DNA of 18,115 bases from Anaerolinea sp. (GTDB lineage: Bacteria; Chloroflexota; Anaerolineae; JAAEKA01): positions 1-18,115 of the forward strand of contig JACSRL010000129.1 in the NCBI GenBank assembly GCA_014879765.1, read 5' to 3'. The position numbers and the translations under genes were made by a program. Shown piece after piece: positions 6,176 through 13,492 of the stretch (the first letter of the stretch is position 1; each line of letters opens with the position of its first letter). Below the pieces are notes generated by a model, which ran no database searches, was not told the DNA's origin, and worked only from the letters and a program-made list of their open reading frames with translations.

Positions 6176-7168
6176 TTATGAGGGCGGTTCTTCAGACGAA
6201 AGAGCCGCCGATTCCTGTCTGGTCAACTCCACAGCTTCCGCAGCCAGATCGACGGGCTTGGGCTTGGAGCTCAGCGCCCGTTTCACCGATTGCACCATCC
6301 GTCCCGACGATCCGTCCAGCTCGTCGGTCAGGTCAGTGACTGCTGCCACCGGGGAAGGAAGCTCGCCGCCGCCAGCCAGCTCTTCCCGATGTCGGCACAC
6401 CCACAGATAAAGGTCAGCAGCGGTGCGGCCAGGGAAGCGGTCCAGGATGGTCGAGGCCCAGATGGCGGCCGCCACCGGCAGGTAGACCTGATCATACCAA
6501 CTGGCCACCGCATCCTGCCAGGGGATCTCCCGCTGCTGTTCGATGCCCAGGTAGTGGCGATGCACCTCGATGTGCTGGAGCAGCTCATGATAGCTGCCGA
6601 TCTCGGTGACCTCGATGTCGGCGCCAGGCCGCAGCTCCTCCAGGTGGGTTCTGCGCAGGAAATCGGCCTGGCTGGCCTTCAGCATCAAGTCCTGGGCGCG
6701 CGTCGAAGCGTCGATGGAGACGGGCGTTTCGACGACAGTGACATAGGCCTCGATGTCTCGCAAGCCGTTGGCCCGGGCCACGGACACCCGGTGGTTGCCA
6801 TCTCTGACGAAGTAGGCGTCGCCGATCTGGTAGACCTCGATGGGCGGCAGGCCGGTCTGGCTGTGCAGCGCCGCATCCACCGCCTGCCAGCGCGCCTCGC
6901 TGATCGATTCCTTGGGCAAGAACTCGCGGGTGAAATCGCGATAGCGGCCGACGCTCCCGACGATCTTGTCCAGAGGGATCACCTCGGACTGGCGTTTTTC
7001 CACCTGCTGCCAGGCCTGCAGCGCCGTCTGCACCGAATCGAAGGAGAGCAGCTCCGGCGCGCGGCCGCGCACCAGGCTGAACAGGCTGTCGAAGAACACC
7101 TTGCGCCTGGCGCTCTGGTAGCGCTTGCTGGCATCGTGTTGCGCCAGTTGTGACGTGCTGTTGCTCAT
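6176..7168 (-). CDS. ParB/sulfiredoxin-like domain protein (DUF4032-like)
   Basis: This 330-residue protein has unknown function. Its N-terminal half holds a ParB-like fold signature: KIVGSVGRYRDFTREFLP, then LPPIEVYQIGDAYFVRDGNH with DGNHR at residues 123-127 and VSVARANG after it. The pattern resembles the N-terminal part of DUF4032 proteins. No helix-turn-helix of chromosomal ParB and no nearby parA or parS are visible, so a partition role is unlikely. The C-terminal tail is low-complexity and acidic. The start ATG at 7168 leaves 7 nt after the PBP stop; an upstream in-frame start would overlap the PBP gene by about 90 nt and add an Arg-rich, non-conserved stretch. It is probably co-transcribed with pyk. 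Confidence 0.8.
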   Translation of the reverse strand: MSNSTSQLAQHDASKRYQSARRKVFFDSLFSLVRGRAPELLSFDSVQTALQAWQQVEKRQSEVIPLDKIVGSVGRYRDFTREFLPKESISEARWQAVDAALHSQTGLPPIEVYQIGDAYFVRDGNHRVSVARANGLRDIEAYVTVVETPVSIDASTRAQDLMLKASQADFLRRTHLEELRPGADIEVTEIGSYHELLQHIEVHRHYLGIEQQREIPWQDAVASWYDQVYLPVAAAIWASTILDRFPGRTAADLYLWVCRHREELAGGGELPSPVAAVTDLTDELDGSSGRMVQSVKRALSSKPKPVDLAAEAVELTRQESAALSSEEPPS

Positions 7169-7175
7169 GGCGCTA

Positions 7176-10100
7176 TCACGTGGCTCGATCCGCCGGCCTG
7201 AGCGCCGCCGGCGGGTCAGGCAGCCGTCCCGTGGGCCGATCCTTGGTCTCGACCTTCTTGGCGACAAAGACGCGCACCGGCTGGCTGGCTGTGACGTTGC
7301 CGGCCCGGTCGTAGGCCTTGACCTGGATCAGGTGCGTCTCGGTGTAAGCGCCGTTGGCCCCCACCAGGAAGCCGAAGCCGTTCTCATAGACCGTGAAGCG
7401 GCGGCCGGTGGGGGTGCCATCGGCCCGGGTTTCGGGCAGGCTGTAGACCGCGGCCGGCACGGTCTGGGTGATCACGCTGCCATCAGGCTGCACCACCTGC
7501 TGTTGGATAGTCTGCGCCGCGCCCTGGCCGAACAGTTGCAGGTCCCAGCGCAGGCTGTAGGGCGCCACGGTGCTGGAGCCGATCTGGCGGCCGTTCAAGA
7601 GGAAATCAACCCGGTCCATGGCCCAGTCGTCGGTGGCGTTGGCCGTGATGCTGATCCATTCGTCGTCTTTGGTGACAAAACGCTGGCCTTCGGCCGGCGC
7701 CTCGATCTTCACCACAGGCGCTTGGTTGTCGGCCGTGACCTGAATCGTGCTTTCCTTGGTGCTGCCATCGCCGCGCGTGGCCACCACCCGCAGGCTGTAC
7801 AGGCCGTTGTAGGGGGTGGTGTCCCAGATCTCCAGCACGCCCTCGCCCACCGGTTCGCCGTGGGTGGGGCCGATCTGCGCCCAGGCGGTGGGGTTGATGC
7901 CCTCGCCGAATTCCACCCGGTAGTTGGCGAAACCGTCCGGCCGCGCGTTGCCGCGGATCTCCACCTGGCCTTTGACGTAGGAGAAGGGCAGGGGCGCCAT
8001 GATGCCCACCTCGGCATCGACGACGCCACCGCCCACAGCGGTGTCATACTCGGTGGGCGGCTGGGCAATGCCCTGCTCCCGCACCCAGTCGGCCGCCTCA
8101 GGCGGGTAGATCTGATAGACCCGACGTTCGACCAGCTCCGGCGGTGTGTAGGCAGTGGCCAGCTTGCCGTTCTCGCGGTTGATCTCGAAGGCCCGCCACA
8201 CCGTGTCGAAACGGGTCGGCTCGGTGCCCTCGATGAAGATCTCATTGACCACCCGGCCGCAGTCAGTGGTGGGCAACAGGCCCGACTCCCAGCAGACGGC
8301 GCGCTGGATGATTCCCTCGGGGCGCTGGAATTCCTGCACCGGCTCGCCGCGCTGGGTGAGCGCATAGTCCATCACCGCATGGAAGATCGGCGCCGCGCCG
8401 CGGCTGCCCGGCACCTCATACATCTTGTCGTTGTCCGCGTTGCCCACCCAGACCCCCACGGCCAGTTGCGGCGCATAGCCGATGGTCCAGCCGTCGGTCC
8501 AGTCGTTGGTCGAGCCGGTCTTGGCCGCGATCTTGCGATCGGGCAGCTCCAGGAAGCGCGCCCAATCGCCGTAGGCAGCCAGGCGCGCGCTGGTGTCCGA
8601 CTGGATGTTCTGCAACAGATACATGGGCTGCTGATCCACCAGGCGTTCGGTCACCGGCTGCTCGTACTCATAGATGATCTGGCCCTCTTTGTTGCGCACC
8701 TGCAAGATGCTGACCGGGTCCAGCGTGCGATAGCCTGGCCGCTGGCTGCTTTCAGCGACAGGCTGGCCGGCCATGATGCCGCCGTTGGCAAAGACGCTGT
8801 TGGCGTAGACCATGTCCAGCAGCCGCACATCGCCGCCGCCCAGGGTCAGGCTGAGGCCGTAGTATTCCTCGCCCAGGCTGTTGATGCCCAGACGATGCGC
8901 CAGATCGATCACATTCTTGACGCCCACCTGGTCCATCAGCCACACGGCGGGGATGTTGTAGGAGCGCTGCAAGGCATAGCGCGCCAGTTGCGGGCCGTGA
9001 TATTTGCGGTCGTAGTTCTCAGGGACGTAGGGCGGCTCCGGCGGGTTGGGAAAGACCGTGCGCACGTCCATGATGCGCGTGGCCGGGGTGAAGCCCTGCA
9101 AGAAAGATTCCAGGTAGGTGAAGGGCTTGAAGCTGGAGCCAGGCTGGTTCTCGGCCAGCGCCATGTTGACCTCGCCGTCGATCTCCTGGTTGTTGTAGTC
9201 CACACTGCCGACCATGGCCAGGATTTCGCCGGTGGGCGGCCGGATGGCCACCACCGAGGCGTTGTGCGCGTTGTGGTCGGCGCCCTCCAGGTTGGGCTGC
9301 ATGTCCATGTCGCGGAAGGCTGCGCAGGCGTCGGCCGGCGTGCCCTCCGGCGGCAGATATTGGTCAGCCGGCGTGCCCTCCAGCGCGGCGATGCGCACGC
9401 GCGCGGCGCATTCCGCGGCCTTCTGCAGGTCATAGTCCAGCGTGGTGTAGACCTGCAGGCCGTTGCGCCAGATGTAATAGGGATCGTCCACGGTATTGAA
9501 GCGGCGTTGCAGCTCGTCCAACACGTAGAGGGCGAAATGCGGCGCGCTGGTGTTCTCGAAGCGCTCGGTGGCCTTCTCGCGCAGGAACATCCAGCGGCTG
9601 CCGCCGTAGCCCTTGGCCTCATCGGCCGTGGCCTGATCGATCCAGCCGTAGACCACCAGGGCATCCAGCACCCGGTCGCTGGCGGTCTTGTCAGTGGCGG
9701 CGTTGTCCCGGTCGAACTGGCTGATCAGCCCTTTGTCCAGCAGGTCGTCCAGCACGTTGTCGTCGAAGAATTTCTTGGCCGCGTTGGCCTCGTCCTGCGT
9801 CAGATAGCCCGCCTCGCTGGCCAGGGCATCCAGCGCCTTGCGCTGGCGGCGGTAGGCGTCCTGCGGGCTGTCGATGGGGTTGAACGCCGGATACTGGGGG
9901 ATGGTCGCCAGCATGACCGCCTCGGCCATGGACAGCTCATTGGCCGATTTGTCGAAGTAGACCCGCGACGCTGCCTCGATGCCGTAGGCGAAGTTGCCGT
10001 AGAAGTTGTGGTTCAGATACCACTCCAGGATCTGCTCCTTGGAGTAGCGGCGCGTGATCTCCAGGGCCATGATGACCTCTTTGATCTTGCGCGTGTAGCT

Positions 10101-10634
10101 GCGCTCGTAGCGTTCTTCGGGGGCGATGATGACGTTCTTGATCAACTGCTGGGTAATGGAGCTGCCGCCCTGCACGCTGCCGCCGCGCAGGTTCGACACC
10201 AGCGCGCGGCCCAGCCCCACCGGGTTGACGCCGGGGTTCTCCCAGAAGCTGCGATCCTCCAGGCCCACGGTGGCGCTGATTACCCAGGAGGAGATCTCGT
10301 CCAGGGGCAGGAAGGTGCGGTCGCCGCGGAAGGGGCGCGGGTCGAAGCTCTCATAGAGCAGATGCTGCCCGGTGCGGTCGTAGATGCGCACCGTCTCGAA
10401 CTCGATCTGTTCGGTCTCGATGGCGCTGGCGTCGGGCAGGCCGCGGGCAAAGAAGGTATAGACCCCCGCCACGGCCCCCACCGCCGAGCCAACCATCAGG
10501 ACGTTGACAGCGACGAAGACGATCAGGATGACGGCCAGCGCCTGCGCCAGCCGCAGCACCGGCCGCGGCCGGTGCTGCCAGCGCCGCTCGCGACGGCGGC
10601 GTTTGATGAGGATATGCTCTGATTCGAAACTCAT
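7176..10634 (-). CDS. Class A penicillin-binding protein (glycosyltransferase/transpeptidase)
   Basis: This 1152-residue bifunctional enzyme polymerises and cross-links peptidoglycan outside the membrane. A basic cytoplasmic tail is followed by a transmembrane anchor (about 28-60). The family-51 glycosyltransferase has catalytic Glu126 in GLEDRSFW and GGSVQGGSSITQQLIKN (151-167). The transpeptidase motifs are SSFK (Ser500, Lys503), SYN (558-560) and KTG (705-707). Residues beyond about 790 form a long extension of Ig-like beta domains (for example SPIDYNG-type and PVVKIEAPAEGQ segments), well beyond the roughly 720-850 residues of many class A PBPs. The ATG lies 16 nt after the methyltransferase stop, next to a -10-like box. 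Confidence 0.93.
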   Translation of the reverse strand: MSFESEHILIKRRRRERRWQHRPRPVLRLAQALAVILIVFVAVNVLMVGSAVGAVAGVYTFFARGLPDASAIETEQIEFETVRIYDRTGQHLLYESFDPRPFRGDRTFLPLDEISSWVISATVGLEDRSFWENPGVNPVGLGRALVSNLRGGSVQGGSSITQQLIKNVIIAPEERYERSYTRKIKEVIMALEITRRYSKEQILEWYLNHNFYGNFAYGIEAASRVYFDKSANELSMAEAVMLATIPQYPAFNPIDSPQDAYRRQRKALDALASEAGYLTQDEANAAKKFFDDNVLDDLLDKGLISQFDRDNAATDKTASDRVLDALVVYGWIDQATADEAKGYGGSRWMFLREKATERFENTSAPHFALYVLDELQRRFNTVDDPYYIWRNGLQVYTTLDYDLQKAAECAARVRIAALEGTPADQYLPPEGTPADACAAFRDMDMQPNLEGADHNAHNASVVAIRPPTGEILAMVGSVDYNNQEIDGEVNMALAENQPGSSFKPFTYLESFLQGFTPATRIMDVRTVFPNPPEPPYVPENYDRKYHGPQLARYALQRSYNIPAVWLMDQVGVKNVIDLAHRLGINSLGEEYYGLSLTLGGGDVRLLDMVYANSVFANGGIMAGQPVAESSQRPGYRTLDPVSILQVRNKEGQIIYEYEQPVTERLVDQQPMYLLQNIQSDTSARLAAYGDWARFLELPDRKIAAKTGSTNDWTDGWTIGYAPQLAVGVWVGNADNDKMYEVPGSRGAAPIFHAVMDYALTQRGEPVQEFQRPEGIIQRAVCWESGLLPTTDCGRVVNEIFIEGTEPTRFDTVWRAFEINRENGKLATAYTPPELVERRVYQIYPPEAADWVREQGIAQPPTEYDTAVGGGVVDAEVGIMAPLPFSYVKGQVEIRGNARPDGFANYRVEFGEGINPTAWAQIGPTHGEPVGEGVLEIWDTTPYNGLYSLRVVATRGDGSTKESTIQVTADNQAPVVKIEAPAEGQRFVTKDDEWISITANATDDWAMDRVDFLLNGRQIGSSTVAPYSLRWDLQLFGQGAAQTIQQQVVQPDGSVITQTVPAAVYSLPETRADGTPTGRRFTVYENGFGFLVGANGAYTETHLIQVKAYDRAGNVTASQPVRVFVAKKVETKDRPTGRLPDPPAALRPADRAT

Positions 10635-10641
10635 AGTTTAT

Positions 10642-10667
10642 AGTATACCATCATACTCGTTCGACAA
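10642..10667 (-). promoter_or_regulatory. Candidate promoter of the PBP gene, possibly leaderless
   Basis: On the - strand TATACT (10647-10642) lies 7 nt before the PBP ATG, so a start about 7 nt downstream would begin the mRNA at the ATG itself. No Shine-Dalgarno is present. The -35 is weak: TTGTCG (10667-10662) has only 14 nt spacing. An AGTAT/ATACT inverted repeat overlaps the -10 and could be an operator. Confidence 0.42.
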
Positions 10668-11454
10668 CTAACAGGTGCGACAGGCCAAACCAACGCCAGG
10701 GCGTCTGCTCCAGGCTGTAGGTGACACGACGCAGGACGCGGCCAAGTTCAGGCCGGCGGTAGACGATGTTGTCGTAGCCGGGATAGATGACCGTGTGATG
10801 AACGATGCGCGCCGGGTAGTTGGCATCTTTTCCGAAAGATGCCAACTTTGGAACGAACAACGCCTCCAGCCCGCCCTTGGTGTAGGCGCGCACGTGGGGC
10901 GCCAGCCGGTTGCGCAGCACATCGGGCAGCCAGTTGATCAACGGGGTGTTGCCGAAATGATAGCGCCCGCGCCAGTAGTGGCCGTGGGTCTCGAAGGGAT
11001 AGAGCCGGTTGGGGCAGAAGACGATGGCGCGGCCGCCCCGGCGCAGCACCCGCAGCATCTCCGCGGCGTAGGCGCGGTCATCCTGCACGTGCTCGATCAC
11101 CTCGTGGCTGAGCACCAGATCGAACAGGCCATCGGGGTAGGGCAGCGCCTCGCCGGCCGCCTGGCAGAGGGCCGCGTCCGGCGCCAGGGCCGCGGCCGCG
11201 ATCACATGCTCATGTTCCACGTCCAGCCCCCAGACCTTGGCGCCCTGCTCGTACAGGCCGCGCACGTACATGCCCACGCCGCAGCCATCCACCAGCGCGC
11301 GCGCGCCGTCCAGCGGCGCCCACTGGCGGATCAGGCCCATGCGCCGCTCCTGGCCGGCGCGCCACACCAGCGACGGCACCCCGCGCAGCGCGGCCTGCTC
11401 GCTATGCTGTTTCTCGAAGATGGCGGTGCTGTCCAAGATCAACTCCTCAGTCAT
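10651..11454 (-). CDS. Class I SAM-dependent methyltransferase
   Basis: This 267-residue protein has unknown substrate. The SAM-binding motif I is VDGCGVGMYVRGL (from residue 55), motif II ends in GLDVE (76-80), and HEVIEHVQDD and MLRVLRRGGRAIVFCPN are motif IV/V regions typical of Methyltransf_11 proteins. The C-terminus contains RIVHHTVIYPGYDNIVYRRP. Residues 203-213 (KLASFGKDAN region) are encoded by a perfect palindrome that looks inserted. The start ATG at 11454 overlaps the ubiX stop by 8 nt, indicating translational coupling; a longer in-frame start lies inside ubiX and is unlikely. Confidence 0.85.
   Translation of the reverse strand: MTEELILDSTAIFEKQHSEQAALRGVPSLVWRAGQERRMGLIRQWAPLDGARALVDGCGVGMYVRGLYEQGAKVWGLDVEHEHVIAAAALAPDAALCQAAGEALPYPDGLFDLVLSHEVIEHVQDDRAYAAEMLRVLRRGGRAIVFCPNRLYPFETHGHYWRGRYHFGNTPLINWLPDVLRNRLAPHVRAYTKGGLEALFVPKLASFGKDANYPARIVHHTVIYPGYDNIVYRRPELGRVLRRVTYSLEQTPWRWFGLSHLLVVERV
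10818..10847 (-). repeat. In-frame palindromic element inside the methyltransferase gene
   Basis: AGTTGGCATCTTT (10818-10830) and AAAGATGCCAACT (10835-10847) are exact reverse complements around a 4-nt loop. On the coding strand the segment reads KLASFGKDAN in frame, between LFVP and YPARI. A perfect 13-bp palindrome is unlikely in ordinary coding sequence. A related palindrome lies at 192-226. Confidence 0.7.
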
Positions 11455-12064
11455 TGGTGGTTGCCGTGCGCACGCCCAGCCAGCGATGGTACAGCTCATT
11501 CTCGATGCCCAGACGGGCGAGGATGCGGCCCACCGTGCCGTTGACGATGTCGTCCACGCTCTGCGGCCGGCTGTAGAAGGCCGGCGCCGGGGGCATGATG
11601 ACGGCGCCGGCCTCGGCGGCCTGCGCCATCAGCCGGATGTGGCCCAGGTGCAGCGGGGTCTCGCGCACCAGCAACAGCAGCGGCCGGCCTTCCTTGAGCT
11701 GCACGTCAGCCGCCCGGCTGATCAGATCGCCGGAATAGCAGTGGGCGATGGCGGACAGGGTCTTGATGCTGCACGGCGCCACCACCATGCCCAGGGTGGC
11801 AAAGCTGCCGCTGGCAATGGCCGCGCCGATGTCCCGCGGACGATAGACCACATCGGCCAACGCCTCCACCTGGCGCGGGGTGTAGTCGGTTTCCTGCGCG
11901 ATGGTGATGCCGGCCGCCTCGCTGAGCACCAGATGCGTCTCGACGGCGGCTCGCTCATCGCCGGCCTGGCGCGCCGCAGCCAGCACCTGCAAGAGGCGGA
12001 TGCCGTAGATCTGCCCGCTAGCGCCGGTCAAGGCAACAATGAGGCGTGTTTGATAGGAAGCCAT
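11447..12064 (-). CDS. ubiX: Flavin prenyltransferase UbiX
   Basis: This 205-residue protein attaches a dimethylallyl group to FMN, making the prenylated flavin used by UbiD-type decarboxylases. The N-terminal Rossmann-like motif is LIVALTGASGQIYGIRLL (TGASG at 13-17). APCSIKTLSAIA, the SGDLISRAADVQLKEGRPL segment, LLLVRETPLHLGHIRLM and AGAVIMPPAPAFY are the family hallmarks that hold FMN and prenyl phosphate. The start ATG at 12064 is chosen because homology begins there. No ubiD is seen in the window; it must act elsewhere. The gene overlaps the methyltransferase start, so the two form one unit. Confidence 0.95.
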   Translation of the reverse strand: MASYQTRLIVALTGASGQIYGIRLLQVLAAARQAGDERAAVETHLVLSEAAGITIAQETDYTPRQVEALADVVYRPRDIGAAIASGSFATLGMVVAPCSIKTLSAIAHCYSGDLISRAADVQLKEGRPLLLLVRETPLHLGHIRLMAQAAEAGAVIMPPAPAFYSRPQSVDDIVNGTVGRILARLGIENELYHRWLGVRTATTND

Positions 12065-12080
12065 GCAACATCCTAGGGTC

Positions 12081-12407
12081 TCATGCCAATTCACGCTCGA
12101 TCGTTGCCACGAAATCATTGAATGTCATGGGCTGCGAGAGCACTACGTGTAGTCGCGGGTCTTTGAAAGGATGCATGTGCCAGCCGCCAGTGTTATCCGC
12201 GCCAAACACACGCCGGTCCTCCCGTATCAGAGCAAACGCTGTGGTACCTGTCTGTTCGTTGTAGAATGCGTCTATGAAGCCTCCCACAGTGAGGCCGACG
12301 CGCAGATTGACAGATGTGACAGTAAGACGGCGTACCAGGGGAATACCACAGATGCTAGATGCTCTGGCTGCTGCAAACACCTGCTGCTCGAAGTCGGACA
12401 GGGTCAT
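12081..12407 (-). CDS. Putative toxin, DUF6516/TumE-like
   Basis: This 108-residue protein has the pattern of the DUF6516 (TumE-type) family: a beta strand GFIDAFYNEQTGTTAFALI, then DRRVFGADNTGGWHMHPF and a final HVV segment. His residues in the GWHMHPF/DPRLH stretch may be functional. Family members act as toxins of type II systems in several bacteria. Its ATG overlaps the stop of the upstream gene in an ATGA, the usual antitoxin-then-toxin arrangement. Base composition is visibly lower in G+C than neighbours, consistent with transfer. The family call rests on pattern recognition only. Confidence 0.6.
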   Translation of the reverse strand: MTLSDFEQQVFAAARASSICGIPLVRRLTVTSVNLRVGLTVGGFIDAFYNEQTGTTAFALIREDRRVFGADNTGGWHMHPFKDPRLHVVLSQPMTFNDFVATIERELA

Positions 12408-12733
12408 GGCAATCGCTCGATCATCTGTCTAAGGCGTTGCTCATCGGTGACCGCTGCTTCCCATTCCCAATAATCGCGTTCCACATCATAAGAATGCTTG
12501 TCTGCGACGCGACCTTCTTCCCAGGCTTGCCGGAACGCTTCAAAGTCAATGCCATATTGCTGTTCGAAAGCTGTCCGAGAGCGTATTGCGTCAGCAAGCT
12601 TCAAGCGTATCAGATCCTTGATAGCTATGGGAAGCGCCACCTCAAGCCTCGATTCGCGTGTCAGATCAGTCAGGATCTGATACATGGGTTTGGAAATCAG
12701 TGTATTGCTTGACAGGTCAGGGGAATATGACAT
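12404..12733 (-). CDS. Putative antitoxin partner of the DUF6516-like gene
   Basis: This 109-residue, mostly helical and acidic protein has no family I can name with certainty. It contains AFEQQYGIDFEAFRQAWEEG and DKHSYDVERDYWEWEAAV, a pattern found in small genes beside DUF6516-type toxins, with charged residues suited to binding a partner. It lies 13 nt after the ubiE stop, with GGAG 7 nt before its ATG, and overlaps the following gene by 4 nt. It likely neutralises that protein and is expressed from the ubiE transcript. Confidence 0.55.
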   Translation of the reverse strand: MSYSPDLSSNTLISKPMYQILTDLTRESRLEVALPIAIKDLIRLKLADAIRSRTAFEQQYGIDFEAFRQAWEEGRVADKHSYDVERDYWEWEAAVTDEQRLRQMIERLP

Positions 12734-12746
12734 GATACTGCTCCGG

Positions 12747-13451
12747 TTACTTGACGCCGATGTGAATGGCGATAGTTCCCAACATCAGGCGCAGGTAGCG
12801 CACCTCGCGCAGGCCAACCGCGCGCAAGGCCGCGGCCAGCTCGTCAGGCGGCAGGAAGGCGATGGAGGACTGGGGCAGATAGCTGTAGGCCTGGCCGGCT
12901 CCGCTGATCAGCCGCCCCAGCGTGGGAATGATGACCTTCAGATGCAGGTCGATGGCGGGGCGCAGCAGATTGTCGGGCGGCGGACTGGTCTCCAGGCAGA
13001 CCACGTGTCCGCCAGGCTTGACCACGCGGCGTTGCTCGGCCAGCGCCGCCTCCACATCGACGACGTTGCGCAGCAGGAAACCGGAGCTGACCGCGTCGAA
13101 GCTGTCGTCCGCGAAGGGCAGGCGCAGCGCGTCCGCGCCCAGCCAGGCCAGCCGGTGGCTGTAACGCCTGGCGCGGCCAACCTCCATCATGGGCAGGCTG
13201 AAATCGGCCGCGGTCACCTGCACGTCAGGAGCCTGGCGCAGCGCCTCGAAGGCGATGTCGCCAGTGCCGGCGGCGATGTCCAGCAGCCGGCCGCCGCGCG
13301 GCAGGGCCGCGGCGTGTACCAGCAGCTCACGCCAGCGCACATCCTGCCCCAGGGTCATCAGCCGGTTCATCAGGTCGTAGTGTTTGGCAATGTCGCCGAA
13401 CATCTGGTTGACGTAGGCGGCTTTCTGGTCAGAAGGGGGGAGAATCGTCAT
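12747..13451 (-). CDS. ubiE: UbiE/MenG quinone C-methyltransferase
   Basis: This 234-residue enzyme methylates demethylmenaquinone (or the ubiquinone precursor) using SAM. The start MTILPPSDQKAAYVNQMFGD is followed by AKHYDLMNRLMTLGQDVRWR, typical of the family. Motif I is LLDIAAGTGDIAFEA (57-70 region); FADDSFDAVSSGFLLRNVVD and the VVKPGGHVVCLE segment are also diagnostic. The ATG at 13451 is chosen because homology starts there and a -10 box lies just upstream. An upstream in-frame extension of about 95 Ala/Arg-rich residues runs into selD on the same strand and is not real. Menaquinone is the more likely product in a Chloroflexota-type organism. Confidence 0.93.
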   Translation of the reverse strand: MTILPPSDQKAAYVNQMFGDIAKHYDLMNRLMTLGQDVRWRELLVHAAALPRGGRLLDIAAGTGDIAFEALRQAPDVQVTAADFSLPMMEVGRARRYSHRLAWLGADALRLPFADDSFDAVSSGFLLRNVVDVEAALAEQRRVVKPGGHVVCLETSPPPDNLLRPAIDLHLKVIIPTLGRLISGAGQAYSYLPQSSIAFLPPDELAAALRAVGLREVRYLRLMLGTIAIHIGVK

Positions 13452-13457
13452 ACTGGG

Positions 13458-13486
13458 ATTGTAGCACAGCCCGCGGCCGGTGAGAA
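13458..13486 (-). promoter_or_regulatory. Extended -10 promoter of ubiE, likely leaderless
   Basis: On the - strand TGC followed by TACAAT (-10 at 13463-13458) forms an extended -10. The ATG begins only 6 nt after it, so transcription would start at or next to the A of the ATG. The -35 is poor (TTCTCA at 17-nt spacing). The 41-nt gap between selD and ubiE has no Shine-Dalgarno. It should uncouple ubiE from the selD operon. Confidence 0.5.
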
Positions 13487-13492
13487 GCAACG

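Noticed and set aside
4784..6181. A 465-codon open frame on the + strand opposite pyk
   Set aside because: It mirrors pyk, has no recognisable domain and an Arg/His/Asp-rich composition.
7169..7267. Longer start of the ParB-like protein
   Set aside because: It overlaps the PBP gene by about 90 nt and adds an Arg-rich non-conserved stretch.
7125..10622. A 1165-codon open frame on the + strand opposite the PBP gene
   Set aside because: It is antisense to a gene with complete PBP motifs; the translation is His/Asp/Val/Arg-rich low-complexity, as expected for the complement of GC-rich coding sequence.
11455..11499. Longer start of the methyltransferase
   Set aside because: The extra 15 residues lie inside ubiX; ATG 11454 gives the typical short overlap.
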